DNA of 64,000 bases from Streptomyces sp. HPF1205 (GTDB taxonomy: Bacteria; Actinomycetota; Actinomycetes; Streptomycetales; Streptomycetaceae): NCBI RefSeq assembly GCF_020400825.1, contig NZ_JAINVH010000024.1, forward strand, positions 61,252-125,251, written 5' to 3'. The notes beneath the pieces are model-generated. The model saw only the letters and a list, made by a program, of their open reading frames with translations, ran no database searches and had not been told where the DNA came from. Each line of letters opens with the position of its first letter. The stretch's first letter is position 1. Position numbers and translations under genes: made by a program. This document shows positions 23,315 through 31,059 of the stretch, one piece after another.

Positions 23315-24724
23315 ATGACGACCGAGGACAGCAGGTACGAGGCCGTGCGCAGCCGGGACGCGCGGTTCGACGGGGTGTTCTTCTTCGGTGTTTCGACGAC
23401 CGGGATCTACTGCCGTCCGAGCTGCCCGGCGATCACCCCGAAGCGGCAGAACGTCAGCTTCTACCCCACGGCCGCGGCCGCCCAGGGCGCCGGTTTCCGG
23501 GCCTGCAGGCGGTGCCGGCCCGACGCCGTTCCCGGCTCCGCGGACTGGAACGCGCGGGCCGACGTGGTGGGCCGGGCGGTCCGGCTGATCGGGGACGGGG
23601 TGGTGGACCGCGAGGGCGTCGCTGGCCTGGCCTCCCGGCTGGGGTACAGCGCCCGGCAGGTGCAGCGGCAGCTCAACGCCGAACTCGGCGCCGGCCCGAT
23701 CGCGCTGGCCAGGGCGCAGCGCGGGCACACCGCGCGGGTGCTGCTGCAGACCACGTCCATGCAGGCCGCGGAGATCGCCTTCGCGGCGGGCTTCGCGAGC
23801 GTCCGGCAGTTCAACGAGACGATCCGGGAGATCTACGCGGCCACCCCCACCGAGCTGCGCGCCGCGCGGCCCGGGCGCGCGCTGCGGGCCGGGCCGGACG
23901 GGGCGGCGGGCGTGCCGCTGCGGCTGGCCCACCGGGGACCGTACGACGGCGCGCGGGTCTTCGGCTTCCTCGCGGCGCGGGCGGTGCCCGGGGTCGAGGA
24001 GGTCACGGGCGAGCCCGGGCGGCGCACCTACCGGCGCACGCTGCGGCTGCCGCACGCGCCGGGCATCGCGGAGGTCGCGGAACGGCCGGGCGCGGGCGGC
24101 TGGCTGGAGTGCTCGCTGCACCTGGGCGACCTGCGGGACCTGACCACGGCGAGCCAGCGGATGCGGCGGCTGTTCGACCTGGACGCGGACCCGTACGCGG
24201 TGGCCGAGCGGCTGTCCGCGGACCCGGGCCTGGCGCCGCTCGTGGCGGCGCATCCGGGGCTCCGGGCGCCGGGCGCGGCCGATCCGCAGGAGCTGGCGCT
24301 GCGGGTCGTGCTGACCGAGGGCCTGCCCGCGCCGCGGGCCGTGCGGCTCGCCGCGGATCTGGTGGCCGGGTACGGTGAACCGCTGCCGCGTCCGAGCGGC
24401 GCGCTCACCCACCTCTTCCCGGACGCCGGCGCCCTCACGGCGGCCGGCCTCGAAGACCTGGGCCTGTCGCCCGCCCGCGCGTCCGCCGTGCGCGCCCTGG
24501 CGAGGGCCCTCGCCGACGGCGCCGTCCGGCTCGACCCGGGGGCCGACCGCGCGGAGGCCGAGCGGCTGCTCCTCGCCCTTCCCGGGGTGAGCCCGTGGGC
24601 CGCGGCGTACATCCGCATGCGCGCGCTCGGCGACCCCGACGTCCTGCTCGACCCCACGCAGGCGAGCGCCTCCCTGTGGCGCCCCTGGAGTTCGTACGCC
24701 ACGCACCTGCTCCTGCCCGGCTGA
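23315..24724 (+). CDS. Ada-AlkA fusion: methylation-response regulator / 3-methyladenine glycosylase
   Basis: Predicted 469 residues from ATG 23315. Residues 1-80 are the Ada zinc/methyl-acceptor domain (YCRPSCPAITPKRQN ... FRACRRCRPD), 85-185 an AraC-type DNA-binding domain (GLASRLGYSARQVQRQL, AAGFASVRQFNETI), and 190-469 AlkA N-domain plus HhH-GPD repair domain (LPGVSPWAAAYIRMRALGDPD). The fusion senses alkyl damage and excises alkylated bases. The end is unusual: after GDPDVLL only eight residues precede WRPWSSYA, where relatives have about 25 more, including the catalytic-Asp helix. A CATACT box six bases before ATG suggests a near-leaderless transcript. Confidence 0.88.
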   Translation: MTTEDSRYEAVRSRDARFDGVFFFGVSTTGIYCRPSCPAITPKRQNVSFYPTAAAAQGAGFRACRRCRPDAVPGSADWNARADVVGRAVRLIGDGVVDREGVAGLASRLGYSARQVQRQLNAELGAGPIALARAQRGHTARVLLQTTSMQAAEIAFAAGFASVRQFNETIREIYAATPTELRAARPGRALRAGPDGAAGVPLRLAHRGPYDGARVFGFLAARAVPGVEEVTGEPGRRTYRRTLRLPHAPGIAEVAERPGAGGWLECSLHLGDLRDLTTASQRMRRLFDLDADPYAVAERLSADPGLAPLVAAHPGLRAPGAADPQELALRVVLTEGLPAPRAVRLAADLVAGYGEPLPRPSGALTHLFPDAGALTAAGLEDLGLSPARASAVRALARALADGAVRLDPGADRAEAERLLLALPGVSPWAAAYIRMRALGDPDVLLDPTQASASLWRPWSSYATHLLLPG

Positions 24725-24750
24725 GGCGGCCGGCCGGGCGGCGCCGCACG

Positions 24751-24783
24751 GCCGGCGCGGGAAGACAGCCGGCGCGGGAAGAC
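24751..24783. repeat. 16-base direct repeat between convergent genes
   Basis: GCCGGCGCGGGAAGAC at 24751-24766 is repeated exactly at 24768-24783, ending one base before the terminal codons of the ROK gene. Function unknown; it may be a chance duplication in a GC-rich spacer. Confidence 0.6.
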
Positions 24784-24785
24784 GG

Positions 24786-26066
24786 TCAGCTCAGGAAGCG
24801 GGACAGCCCCTCGGGCGAGAGCAGGTGGCGCACGGCCAGGCGGCGGGCGCCTTCGATGCCGGCGCGGCGGCCGAGGAGGGTGGTCTCGATGGCGACGGTG
24901 CGGGTGGCCAGCGGAAGGGCGCGGCGGTAGACGGCGGCCCGGATGTCGGCGAGCAGGTCGTCGTGGAGGCTGGCGATGGAGCCGCCCAGGACGATCGTGT
25001 CGGGGTTGTAGAAGCTGACCAGCGAGGCCAGCACGTCGCCGATCCGCTGGGCCGCCAGCCGTACCTGACGGCGGGCCAGCGGATCGCCGGCCGCGACGAG
25101 CCGGACCACGTCGGCGACGTGCGCCACCGGCAGCCCGGCCTCGCGCAGCGTCGCGGCGATGGCGGCGCCGGAGGCGACGGCCTCCACGCAGCCGGTGTTG
25201 CCGCAGTGGCACAGCACGTCGTCATGCCCGGGCAGCCGTATGTGCCCGATGTCGCCGGCCGCGCCGCTGGCCCCGCGGTGCACCACTCCGCCGGAGACGA
25301 TGCCGCAGCCGATCCCGGTGCCGACCTTGACGTAGAGCAGGTGGGCGGCCGAGGGCCGGTGTCCGTACTCGCCGAGCGCCATCATGTTGACGTCGTTGTC
25401 GACCAGTACGGGGGCGTCGTACCGGCCGGCGAAGAAGTCGGGCACCCGGTAGCCGTCCCAGCCGCGCATGATGGGCGGGCGGACGACCGTGCCCGTGCTG
25501 GCCTCGACCGGGCCGGGGACGCCGATGCCGATCGCGCGGACGTGGCCGGCGGGACGGCCGCTCGCGGCCAGCAGCCGGCCGAGCTGCTCGTGCAGGCGGG
25601 TCAGGACGGCCTCGGGGCCGTCGTCGATGTCGAGTTCCTGCGTGGCCTCGGCCAGCACCTCGCCGCCGAGTTCGGCGACGGCGACCGTGCTGTGGGTGGC
25701 GCCCAGGTCGACCGCGCACACCACGGCGCTGTCCGACGCGAGCCGCAGGGTCAGCGGCGGCCGGCCGCGCCCGGTGGCGGCCGTACCGGTCTCCACCAGC
25801 AGGCCCTTGCCGATCAGCAGGTCCACCCGCTGGGCGACGGCGGCCCTGGACAGGCCGGTGGCGGTGACGAGTTGGCTGCGCCGGGTGGCGCCGTCCGCGA
25901 CCAGGCGGGCCAGTTCGCTGAGCGCGGTCAACTGCCGGTCGCCCCTGTCGGCCCTGTTGCCCCCCGCCCTGTCGGCACGCTCCGCGGGGTCCGCGCGGTC
26001 GGCCCGGGTGTCCGCGTACGGCCCGTCGGCCCAGCCCGGCCGGTCCCGCTGGTCCGTCACGCCCAC
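24786..26066 (-). CDS. ROK-family transcriptional repressor
   Basis: Predicted 426 residues from GTG 26066, which sits after GGAGGCGGAG and downstream of the promoter; GTG 26060 is possible, and an in-frame ATG at 26168 lies inside the -35 box and is rejected. An N-terminal winged helix (LSELARLVADGATRRSQL ... SRAAVAQRVDLLIGKG) is followed by a ROK sugar-kinase-like fold with VCAVDLGATHSTVAVA and the zinc motif CHCGNTGCVEAVASG. ROK repressors release DNA on binding a sugar or sugar phosphate. It is divergent from the MocA operon, which it most likely controls together with itself. Confidence 0.9.
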   Translation of the reverse strand: MGVTDQRDRPGWADGPYADTRADRADPAERADRAGGNRADRGDRQLTALSELARLVADGATRRSQLVTATGLSRAAVAQRVDLLIGKGLLVETGTAATGRGRPPLTLRLASDSAVVCAVDLGATHSTVAVAELGGEVLAEATQELDIDDGPEAVLTRLHEQLGRLLAASGRPAGHVRAIGIGVPGPVEASTGTVVRPPIMRGWDGYRVPDFFAGRYDAPVLVDNDVNMMALGEYGHRPSAAHLLYVKVGTGIGCGIVSGGVVHRGASGAAGDIGHIRLPGHDDVLCHCGNTGCVEAVASGAAIAATLREAGLPVAHVADVVRLVAAGDPLARRQVRLAAQRIGDVLASLVSFYNPDTIVLGGSIASLHDDLLADIRAAVYRRALPLATRTVAIETTLLGRRAGIEGARRLAVRHLLSPEGLSRFLS

Positions 26067-26140
26067 CCGTCTCCGCCTCCCTGACGCGGCGCCGCCCGGC
26101 GCGTGTTCCGCGACCGGTCCGAGCCCCATATTTATGACAG

Positions 26141-26168
26141 AAGTTAGCGTAATTCCCGCCATTGTCAA
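26141..26168 (-). promoter_or_regulatory. Promoter of the ROK gene
   Basis: On the minus strand: TTGACA (-35, complement of 26163-26168), 16-base spacer, TAACTT (-10, complement of 26141-26146). The consensus -35 shares five bases with the -35 of the divergent operon. Confidence 0.65.
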
Positions 26169-26190
26169 CCGAATCCCTGCTGGCTAGCGT
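26162..26190 (+). promoter_or_regulatory. Promoter of the MocA-isomerase operon
   Basis: TTGTCA (26162-26167), 17-base spacer, TAGCGT (26185-26190). Transcription would start near 26197, leaving a short leader with GGAGGG before GTG 26218. TGACA (near 26135) and TGTCA (26163-26167) form a possible inverted repeat across the shared region that could be the ROK operator. Confidence 0.6.
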
Positions 26191-26217
26191 TTCAGGCAGC
26201 AGAAATGGAGGGCGGTT

Positions 26218-27300
26218 GTGGACCGGACAGCAGGGCCGCCGCGCACCGGCATCGCCGGGGTCGGCATGATCGGGCGCGTCCACCTCGACGCGGTCCGCCG
26301 GACGGGCGCGCCCGTGGCGGGGATCAGCGCGTCGACTCCGGCGCGGGCGAGGCAAGCCGCGGCCACCCTCGGCGTGGCGCGGGCGTTCGCGTCCTCGGAG
26401 GAGCTGGTCACCAGCGACGAGGTGGACGTGGTGCACATCTGCACGCCCAACGACTCCCACGCGCGCCTGGCCGAACTCGCGCTGCGGGCGGGCAAGCACG
26501 TGGTGTGCGAGAAGCCGCTGACCACCTCGGCGGCGGACGCCGACGCGCTGGCCGCGCTGGCCGCGGCGAGCGGGCGGGTGGCCGCCGTGCCGTTCGTCTA
26601 CCGCTACCACCCGATGGCGGCCGAGGCGCGGGCGCGGGTGGCCGACGGCAGGACCGGTGAGATCCGGCTGGTGCACGGCCACTACCTGCAGGACTGGCTC
26701 TCGCTGCCCGGCGACACCAACTGGCGGGTGGACCGGGCGGCCGGCGGCCCGTCGCGGGCGTTCGCCGACATCGGCTCGCACTGGTGCGACCTGGTGGAGT
26801 GGGTGACCGGCCACCGTATCGCCGAGGTCACCGCGCTCACCCGGGCCGTGCCCCGGGACGGCGGCACCCCCGGCACCGAGGACGTGGTGCAGCTCCTGCT
26901 GCGCACCGACCGCGGCGCCACCGGCTCGGTGACGGTGTCCCAGATCTCGCCCGGCCGCAAGAACCGGCTGTGGTTCGAGGTGGACGGCACGCGCGCCTCG
27001 CTGGCCTTCGACCAGGAGAACCCGGAGTCGCTGTTCGTGGGCGGCCGCGGCGAGAACGCGGCGGTGCTGCGCGACCCCGCGGTCCTGTCGCCCGACGCGG
27101 CCCGGCTGTCGGTGGTCCCGGGCGGCCATCCGATGGGCTACCTCGACTGCTTCGCCGCGTTCGTCCGGGACGTCCACGCCGCCATCGGCGGGGGGAGCCC
27201 GGTACGCCATCCCACTTTCGACGACGCCGCCCGCATGGTGCGCCTCACCGAGGCCGTCCTGGACTCGGCGGCCGACCGGACCTGGAAAGAGGTCTCCTGA
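26218..27300 (+). CDS. Gfo/Idh/MocA-family oxidoreductase (first of operon)
   Basis: Predicted 360 residues from GTG 26218 behind GGAGGG. It has a Rossmann start (GIAGVGMIGRVHLDAVRRTG), HICTPNDSHARLAELALRAGKHVVCEKPL with the EKP motif, and ADIGSHWCDLVEW (catalytic-region GxHxxD). Such enzymes oxidise sugars, inositols or amino sugars with NAD(P). It is first in a four-gene operon with two sugar isomerase-like genes and a second dehydrogenase; the next gene starts two bases after its stop. Substrate cannot be read from the sequence. Confidence 0.9.
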   Translation: MDRTAGPPRTGIAGVGMIGRVHLDAVRRTGAPVAGISASTPARARQAAATLGVARAFASSEELVTSDEVDVVHICTPNDSHARLAELALRAGKHVVCEKPLTTSAADADALAALAAASGRVAAVPFVYRYHPMAAEARARVADGRTGEIRLVHGHYLQDWLSLPGDTNWRVDRAAGGPSRAFADIGSHWCDLVEWVTGHRIAEVTALTRAVPRDGGTPGTEDVVQLLLRTDRGATGSVTVSQISPGRKNRLWFEVDGTRASLAFDQENPESLFVGGRGENAAVLRDPAVLSPDAARLSVVPGGHPMGYLDCFAAFVRDVHAAIGGGSPVRHPTFDDAARMVRLTEAVLDSAADRTWKEVS

Positions 27301-27301
27301 G

Positions 27302-28222
27302 ATGAAGCTGGGCTTCCTGACCGCCTGCCTTCCGCGGCTCACGCTGGACGAGATCGCCGCCTGGGCCGCCGGGCACGGCTACCAGGCGCTGGAGGTCGCG
27401 GCCTGGCCGTCCACCGGCTCCCGCGACTTCGAGGCGAGCCACCTGGACGTGGCGGGCTTCGACGCGCGCGCGGCCGAGGACGTGCGCGCCCTGTTCGACA
27501 AGCACGCGCTGACGCTGTCCTCGGTGGCGTACTACGAGAACAACCTGCACCCGGACGAGGCCCGCAGGGGCGAGATCGCCGCGCACGTGCGCGCCTGCGT
27601 CGACGTGGCGGCGCTGCTCGGCGTGGAGACGGTGGGCACCTTCATCGGCCGCCATCCCGGGCTGAGCGTCAAGGAGAACCTGGCGCTGGGCGAGCGGGTG
27701 CTGCCGCCGCTGGTGGAGTACGCCGGCGAGCTCGGGGTGAAGATCATCATCGAGAACTGCGTGATGGAGGGCTGGCACCCCGACGGCTACCCCGGCAACC
27801 TGGCCTACTCCCCCGAGCTGTGGGAGTGGATGTTCGACCTGGGCCTCTACCTCAACTACGACCCCTCGCACCTGATGTGGCTCGGCATCGACCCGGTCGC
27901 GGCCCTCAGGCCGTACGTCGACCGCATCCCGCACGCCCAGGCCAAGGACGCCCAGCTCGACCCGCGGGCCCGGGACCGCTACGGCTTCTTCGGCCGCGCG
28001 GTGGCCCGCGAGGACGGCTGGGACAGCGGCTGGTGGCGCTACCGCGTGCCGGGCCTGGGCGACGTGGACTGGCGCCGGATCGTCGACGCCCTGTACGAGG
28101 GCGGTTTCACCGGGGTGCTGTCCGTGGAGCACGAGGACCCGGTGTGGAGCGGCGACGTGCACCGGGTCACCCAGGGCCTGGAGATCGCCCACCGCACCCT
28201 GAGCCCACTGATCGTCGGCTGA
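27302..28222 (+). CDS. Sugar phosphate isomerase/epimerase (xylose-isomerase-like TIM barrel)
   Basis: Predicted 306 residues from ATG 27302. TIM-barrel features of the AP-endonuclease 2/IolE family are present: KLGFLTACLPRLTLDEIAAW, metal ligands in IIIENC, NYDPSHLMW, HAQAKDAQ and SVEHEDP. Enzymes of this group isomerise or dehydrate keto-sugars, often next to MocA dehydrogenases. It likely acts on the product of one of the two neighbouring dehydrogenases. Confidence 0.88.
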   Translation: MKLGFLTACLPRLTLDEIAAWAAGHGYQALEVAAWPSTGSRDFEASHLDVAGFDARAAEDVRALFDKHALTLSSVAYYENNLHPDEARRGEIAAHVRACVDVAALLGVETVGTFIGRHPGLSVKENLALGERVLPPLVEYAGELGVKIIIENCVMEGWHPDGYPGNLAYSPELWEWMFDLGLYLNYDPSHLMWLGIDPVAALRPYVDRIPHAQAKDAQLDPRARDRYGFFGRAVAREDGWDSGWWRYRVPGLGDVDWRRIVDALYEGGFTGVLSVEHEDPVWSGDVHRVTQGLEIAHRTLSPLIVG

Positions 28223-28353
28223 GCACCGCCCCTGTCCGCCGCGGGCGCCACCGCCCCCGCCACCGTCCACCCGCGCCCGCGTCCCCTCCCGGGGCTCCCG
28301 GCTCCGGGCTCCGGGCTCCCACCGCCATGCCGTATCCAGGAGGCACCGCTTCG

Positions 28354-29100
28354 ATGGCCACACCCCTCAGCATCCAGCTCTACACCCTGCGGGAACGGAT
28401 AGCCGCCGATCGCGACGGCACCCTTGCCCGGCTCGCCCGGATCGGCTACCGGGCGGTCGAGCCGTACGACCCGACGACCGACCCGGCGGGCTTCCGCAAG
28501 GTCGCCGACGACCTGGGCATCACCGTCACCGGCACGCACGCCTACGCGCTGTTCGACAAGGACGCCGGCGAGGTCTTCGACGCGGTCGCCACCGTCGGCA
28601 CCGACCTGGCGATCATCCCGGGCGGCATCGCCCACGAGGAGTTCACCACCCTCGACGGCCTGCGGCGCACCGCCGACCTGCTCAACGGGTTCGCCGAGAA
28701 GGCGGCCCCGCGCGGTGTCCGGATCGGCTACCACAACCACTGGTGGGAGATCGAGCCGCGGTTCGAGGGACGCACGGCGCTGGAGGTGCTGGCGGAGCTG
28801 CTCGCGCCCGAGGTGTTCCTGGAGGTCGACACCTACTGGGCGCACGTGGGCGGCGCCGATGTGCCGCGGCTGCTGCGCGCGTTGGGCGACCGGGTGCTGT
28901 CCCTGCACGTCAAGGACGGTCCCGGTGTCAAGGACGCGCCGCACACCGCGGTCGGCAAGGGCGTCCTCGACGTGCCGTCGATCCTGGCGGCCGCGCCGGA
29001 GGCGGTACGCATCGTGGAGCTGGACGACTGCGCCGGCGACGTCTTCGAGGCCGTCGCCGACAGCCACGCCTACCTGACCGCTCTGGAGGGCGCGCGATGA
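28354..29100 (+). CDS. Sugar phosphate isomerase/epimerase, second TIM barrel
   Basis: Predicted 248 residues from ATG 28354, ten bases after AGGAGG. It begins TPLSIQLYTLRERIAADRD and holds metal-ligand positions YHNHWWEIEP, LEVDTYWAHVGG, LHVKDGPG and VELDDCAGD. It is shorter than the previous barrel and only weakly related, so it probably serves another step. Its stop overlaps the next gene (ATGA). A 130-base gap without a clear terminator separates it from the previous gene. Confidence 0.88.
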   Translation: MATPLSIQLYTLRERIAADRDGTLARLARIGYRAVEPYDPTTDPAGFRKVADDLGITVTGTHAYALFDKDAGEVFDAVATVGTDLAIIPGGIAHEEFTTLDGLRRTADLLNGFAEKAAPRGVRIGYHNHWWEIEPRFEGRTALEVLAELLAPEVFLEVDTYWAHVGGADVPRLLRALGDRVLSLHVKDGPGVKDAPHTAVGKGVLDVPSILAAAPEAVRIVELDDCAGDVFEAVADSHAYLTALEGAR

Positions 29101-30212
29101 CCGCGGGCACGGGTTCGGGACCTGTGGGGGTGGCGCTGGTCGGGGCCGGTGTGATCAGCACCGCGTACCTGACGGCGCTGAGCACCTTCCCCGACGTGAG
29201 AGTGCTGGCGGTGGCCGACCTCGACACCGAGCGGGCCCGCGCCCAGGCGGCGGCGTTCGGGATACCCGTGGCCGGCGACCTGGAGTCGGTGCTGGCGGTC
29301 CCCGAGGTGGAGATCGTGGTCAACCTGACCGTCCCCGCCGCGCACGCCGAGGTGGCCGTCGCCGCGCTGCGGGCCGGCAAGCACGTCTACGGCGAGAAGC
29401 CGCTGGCGCTGGCGCCCTCCGACGGGGCGAAGATCCTCGCCGAGGCGCTGTCGCGCGGGCTCAGGGTCGGCAGCGCGCCCGACACGTTCCTCGGCGCGGG
29501 CCTGCAGTCGGCGATACGCGCGGTGCGCGAGGGGGTCGTCGGCGAACCGGTGAGCGTGACCGCGGTGACCCAGGGGCCGGGCCCGGAGAGCTGGCACCCG
29601 AGTCCGGAGTTCCTCTTCCAGTACGGCGCCGGGCCGCTGTTCGACATCGGCCCGTACTACCTGACCGCGCTGACCGCGCTGTTCGGCCCGGCGACGCGGG
29701 TCGCCGCCACGGCCCGCCGGGCCCGGGAGCGGCGGGTGATCGGTTCCGGCCCCAGGGCGGGGACCGAGTTCGCGGTGGAGGTGCCCACGCACGTGCACGC
29801 CCTGCTGGACTTCGCGAGCGGCCCGAGCGCGTCGGCGACGTTCAGCTTCGACTCCTCGGTGCCGCGCCGGATGATCGAGATCACCGGCACGCTGGGGACG
29901 CTGTCGCTGCCCGATCCCAACACCTTCGACGGACCGCTGCGGGTCAGGGAGTTCACGGCCGAGGACTGGCGCGACCTGCCGGTGACCGGTACGACCGCCG
30001 GGCGCGGCATCGGCGTCCTCGACATGGCCAGGGCGATACGCGGCGGCGTCCCGCACCGCGCGTCGGGCGAGCTCGCCCAGCACGTCCTGGAGCTGATGTC
30101 GTCGGTGATCGTCTCCAGCGAACAGCACGGATTCGTCGGCCTCGATACGGGCGCCCCGGCGGTGGCGCCCCTCCCGGCGGACTGGGACCCGAGCGCGGCC
30201 ACGCTGAGCTGA
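29097..30212 (+). CDS. Gfo/Idh/MocA-family oxidoreductase (last of operon)
   Basis: Predicted 371 residues from ATG 29097, coupled to the isomerase gene. It has VGVALVGAGVISTAYLTALS, AVADLDTERA, AGKHVYGEKPLAL and DIGPYYLTALTALFG. It is a dehydrogenase of the same superfamily as the first gene but of a different subgroup (GAGVIS start). The operon has no transporter, so uptake must be encoded elsewhere. A hairpin follows the stop directly. Confidence 0.9.
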   Translation: MTAGTGSGPVGVALVGAGVISTAYLTALSTFPDVRVLAVADLDTERARAQAAAFGIPVAGDLESVLAVPEVEIVVNLTVPAAHAEVAVAALRAGKHVYGEKPLALAPSDGAKILAEALSRGLRVGSAPDTFLGAGLQSAIRAVREGVVGEPVSVTAVTQGPGPESWHPSPEFLFQYGAGPLFDIGPYYLTALTALFGPATRVAATARRARERRVIGSGPRAGTEFAVEVPTHVHALLDFASGPSASATFSFDSSVPRRMIEITGTLGTLSLPDPNTFDGPLRVREFTAEDWRDLPVTGTTAGRGIGVLDMARAIRGGVPHRASGELAQHVLELMSSVIVSSEQHGFVGLDTGAPAVAPLPADWDPSAATLS

Positions 30213-30231
30213 CGCGGCGGGGTTCGCCGCG
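30213..30231 (+). terminator. Hairpin after the MocA-isomerase operon
   Basis: CGCGGCG (30213-30219), loop GGGTT, CGCCGCG (30225-30231), starting right after the stop codon. More GC-rich inverted sequence follows to about 30310. Confidence 0.55.
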
Positions 30232-30381
30232 ACGCCGGGGGGCGCGCGGGCCTGCGCCCGCCGGGAGCGCGCCCCGCGCGCGCTCCCGGCGATCGGCCGG
30301 CGCCGGCCGCGGCGTTTGCGGCGGCGGGCGGCTCGCTCGGCCCGGAGCCGCAAATGCCGCGCGCGGCCACCGGCGGTGGCC

Positions 30382-31023
30382 ATGATGCCCCTTATGATCA
30401 CCCTGACGTACTCCGCCGCGTTCATCACGTTCTTCTCCGTGATCGGCCCGCCGAAGGTGCTGCTCGCGTTCGCGGGGCTCGCCCGGCTCCATTCGCAGCG
30501 CGAGCTCTATGCCATCGCGCTGGTCTCGTCGGCGGGAGCCGTGCTCGTCGGGGTGGTGGCCGGGTTCGCGTCGCCGTGGCTGCTGAAGCTGTTCCACCTC
30601 TCGACGCCCGCGCTGGCGCTGGCCGGCGGGGTGATCTTCTTCCTGTACGCGGTGGGGCTGGTGCTCGGCGTCCGGATCGGCCCCGGGACGGAGGAGGAGG
30701 AGACCCCGGCTCTGAGCAGCGGGGTGCGCGAGCTGCTGATGCCGTACGTGGTGAGCCCGCTGGCCCTGACCGCGGTGCTGATCGAGGCGACCGAGCGGGA
30801 CGCCTGGAGCTGGCGTTCCACCGTCGTGGGGGCGTACGTCACGGTCATCGCGGTCGATCTGGTCTGCGTGTTCGCGCTGGGCGCCCTCCTGCGGCGCACC
30901 CACCACACCGTCATCGAACTGCTGGCCCGCCTGATCGGCCTGCTGCTGGCGGCCGTCGGGGTCGATCTCGTCCTGGACGGCCTGTTCGACCTGGGCGTCA
31001 GGTCGCTGGGCGCCCGTTCCTAG
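30382..31023 (+). CDS. MarC-family integral membrane protein
   Basis: Predicted 213 residues from ATG 30382 (ATG 30385 and 30394 are also in frame and no strong ribosome site decides). It starts LTYSAAFITFFSVIGPPKVLLAFAGL, typical of the MarC/UPF0056 family, with six hydrophobic segments and the internal repeat-like LMPYVVSPLALTAVLIEA. A loop rich in Glu (GTEEEETPAL) follows the third segment. MarC proteins have no settled function. It is convergent with the FAD oxidoreductase gene across 36 bases. Confidence 0.85.
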   Translation: MMPLMITLTYSAAFITFFSVIGPPKVLLAFAGLARLHSQRELYAIALVSSAGAVLVGVVAGFASPWLLKLFHLSTPALALAGGVIFFLYAVGLVLGVRIGPGTEEEETPALSSGVRELLMPYVVSPLALTAVLIEATERDAWSWRSTVVGAYVTVIAVDLVCVFALGALLRRTHHTVIELLARLIGLLLAAVGVDLVLDGLFDLGVRSLGARS

Positions 31024-31059
31024 GGCTTGCCGGCAGCCGCCGCGCGGCGCGCGCGGCCG

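Noticed and set aside
24786..26168. Starting the ROK protein at ATG 26168
   Set aside because: That ATG lies inside the -35 box of its own promoter and has no ribosome site; GTG 26066 follows GGAGG.
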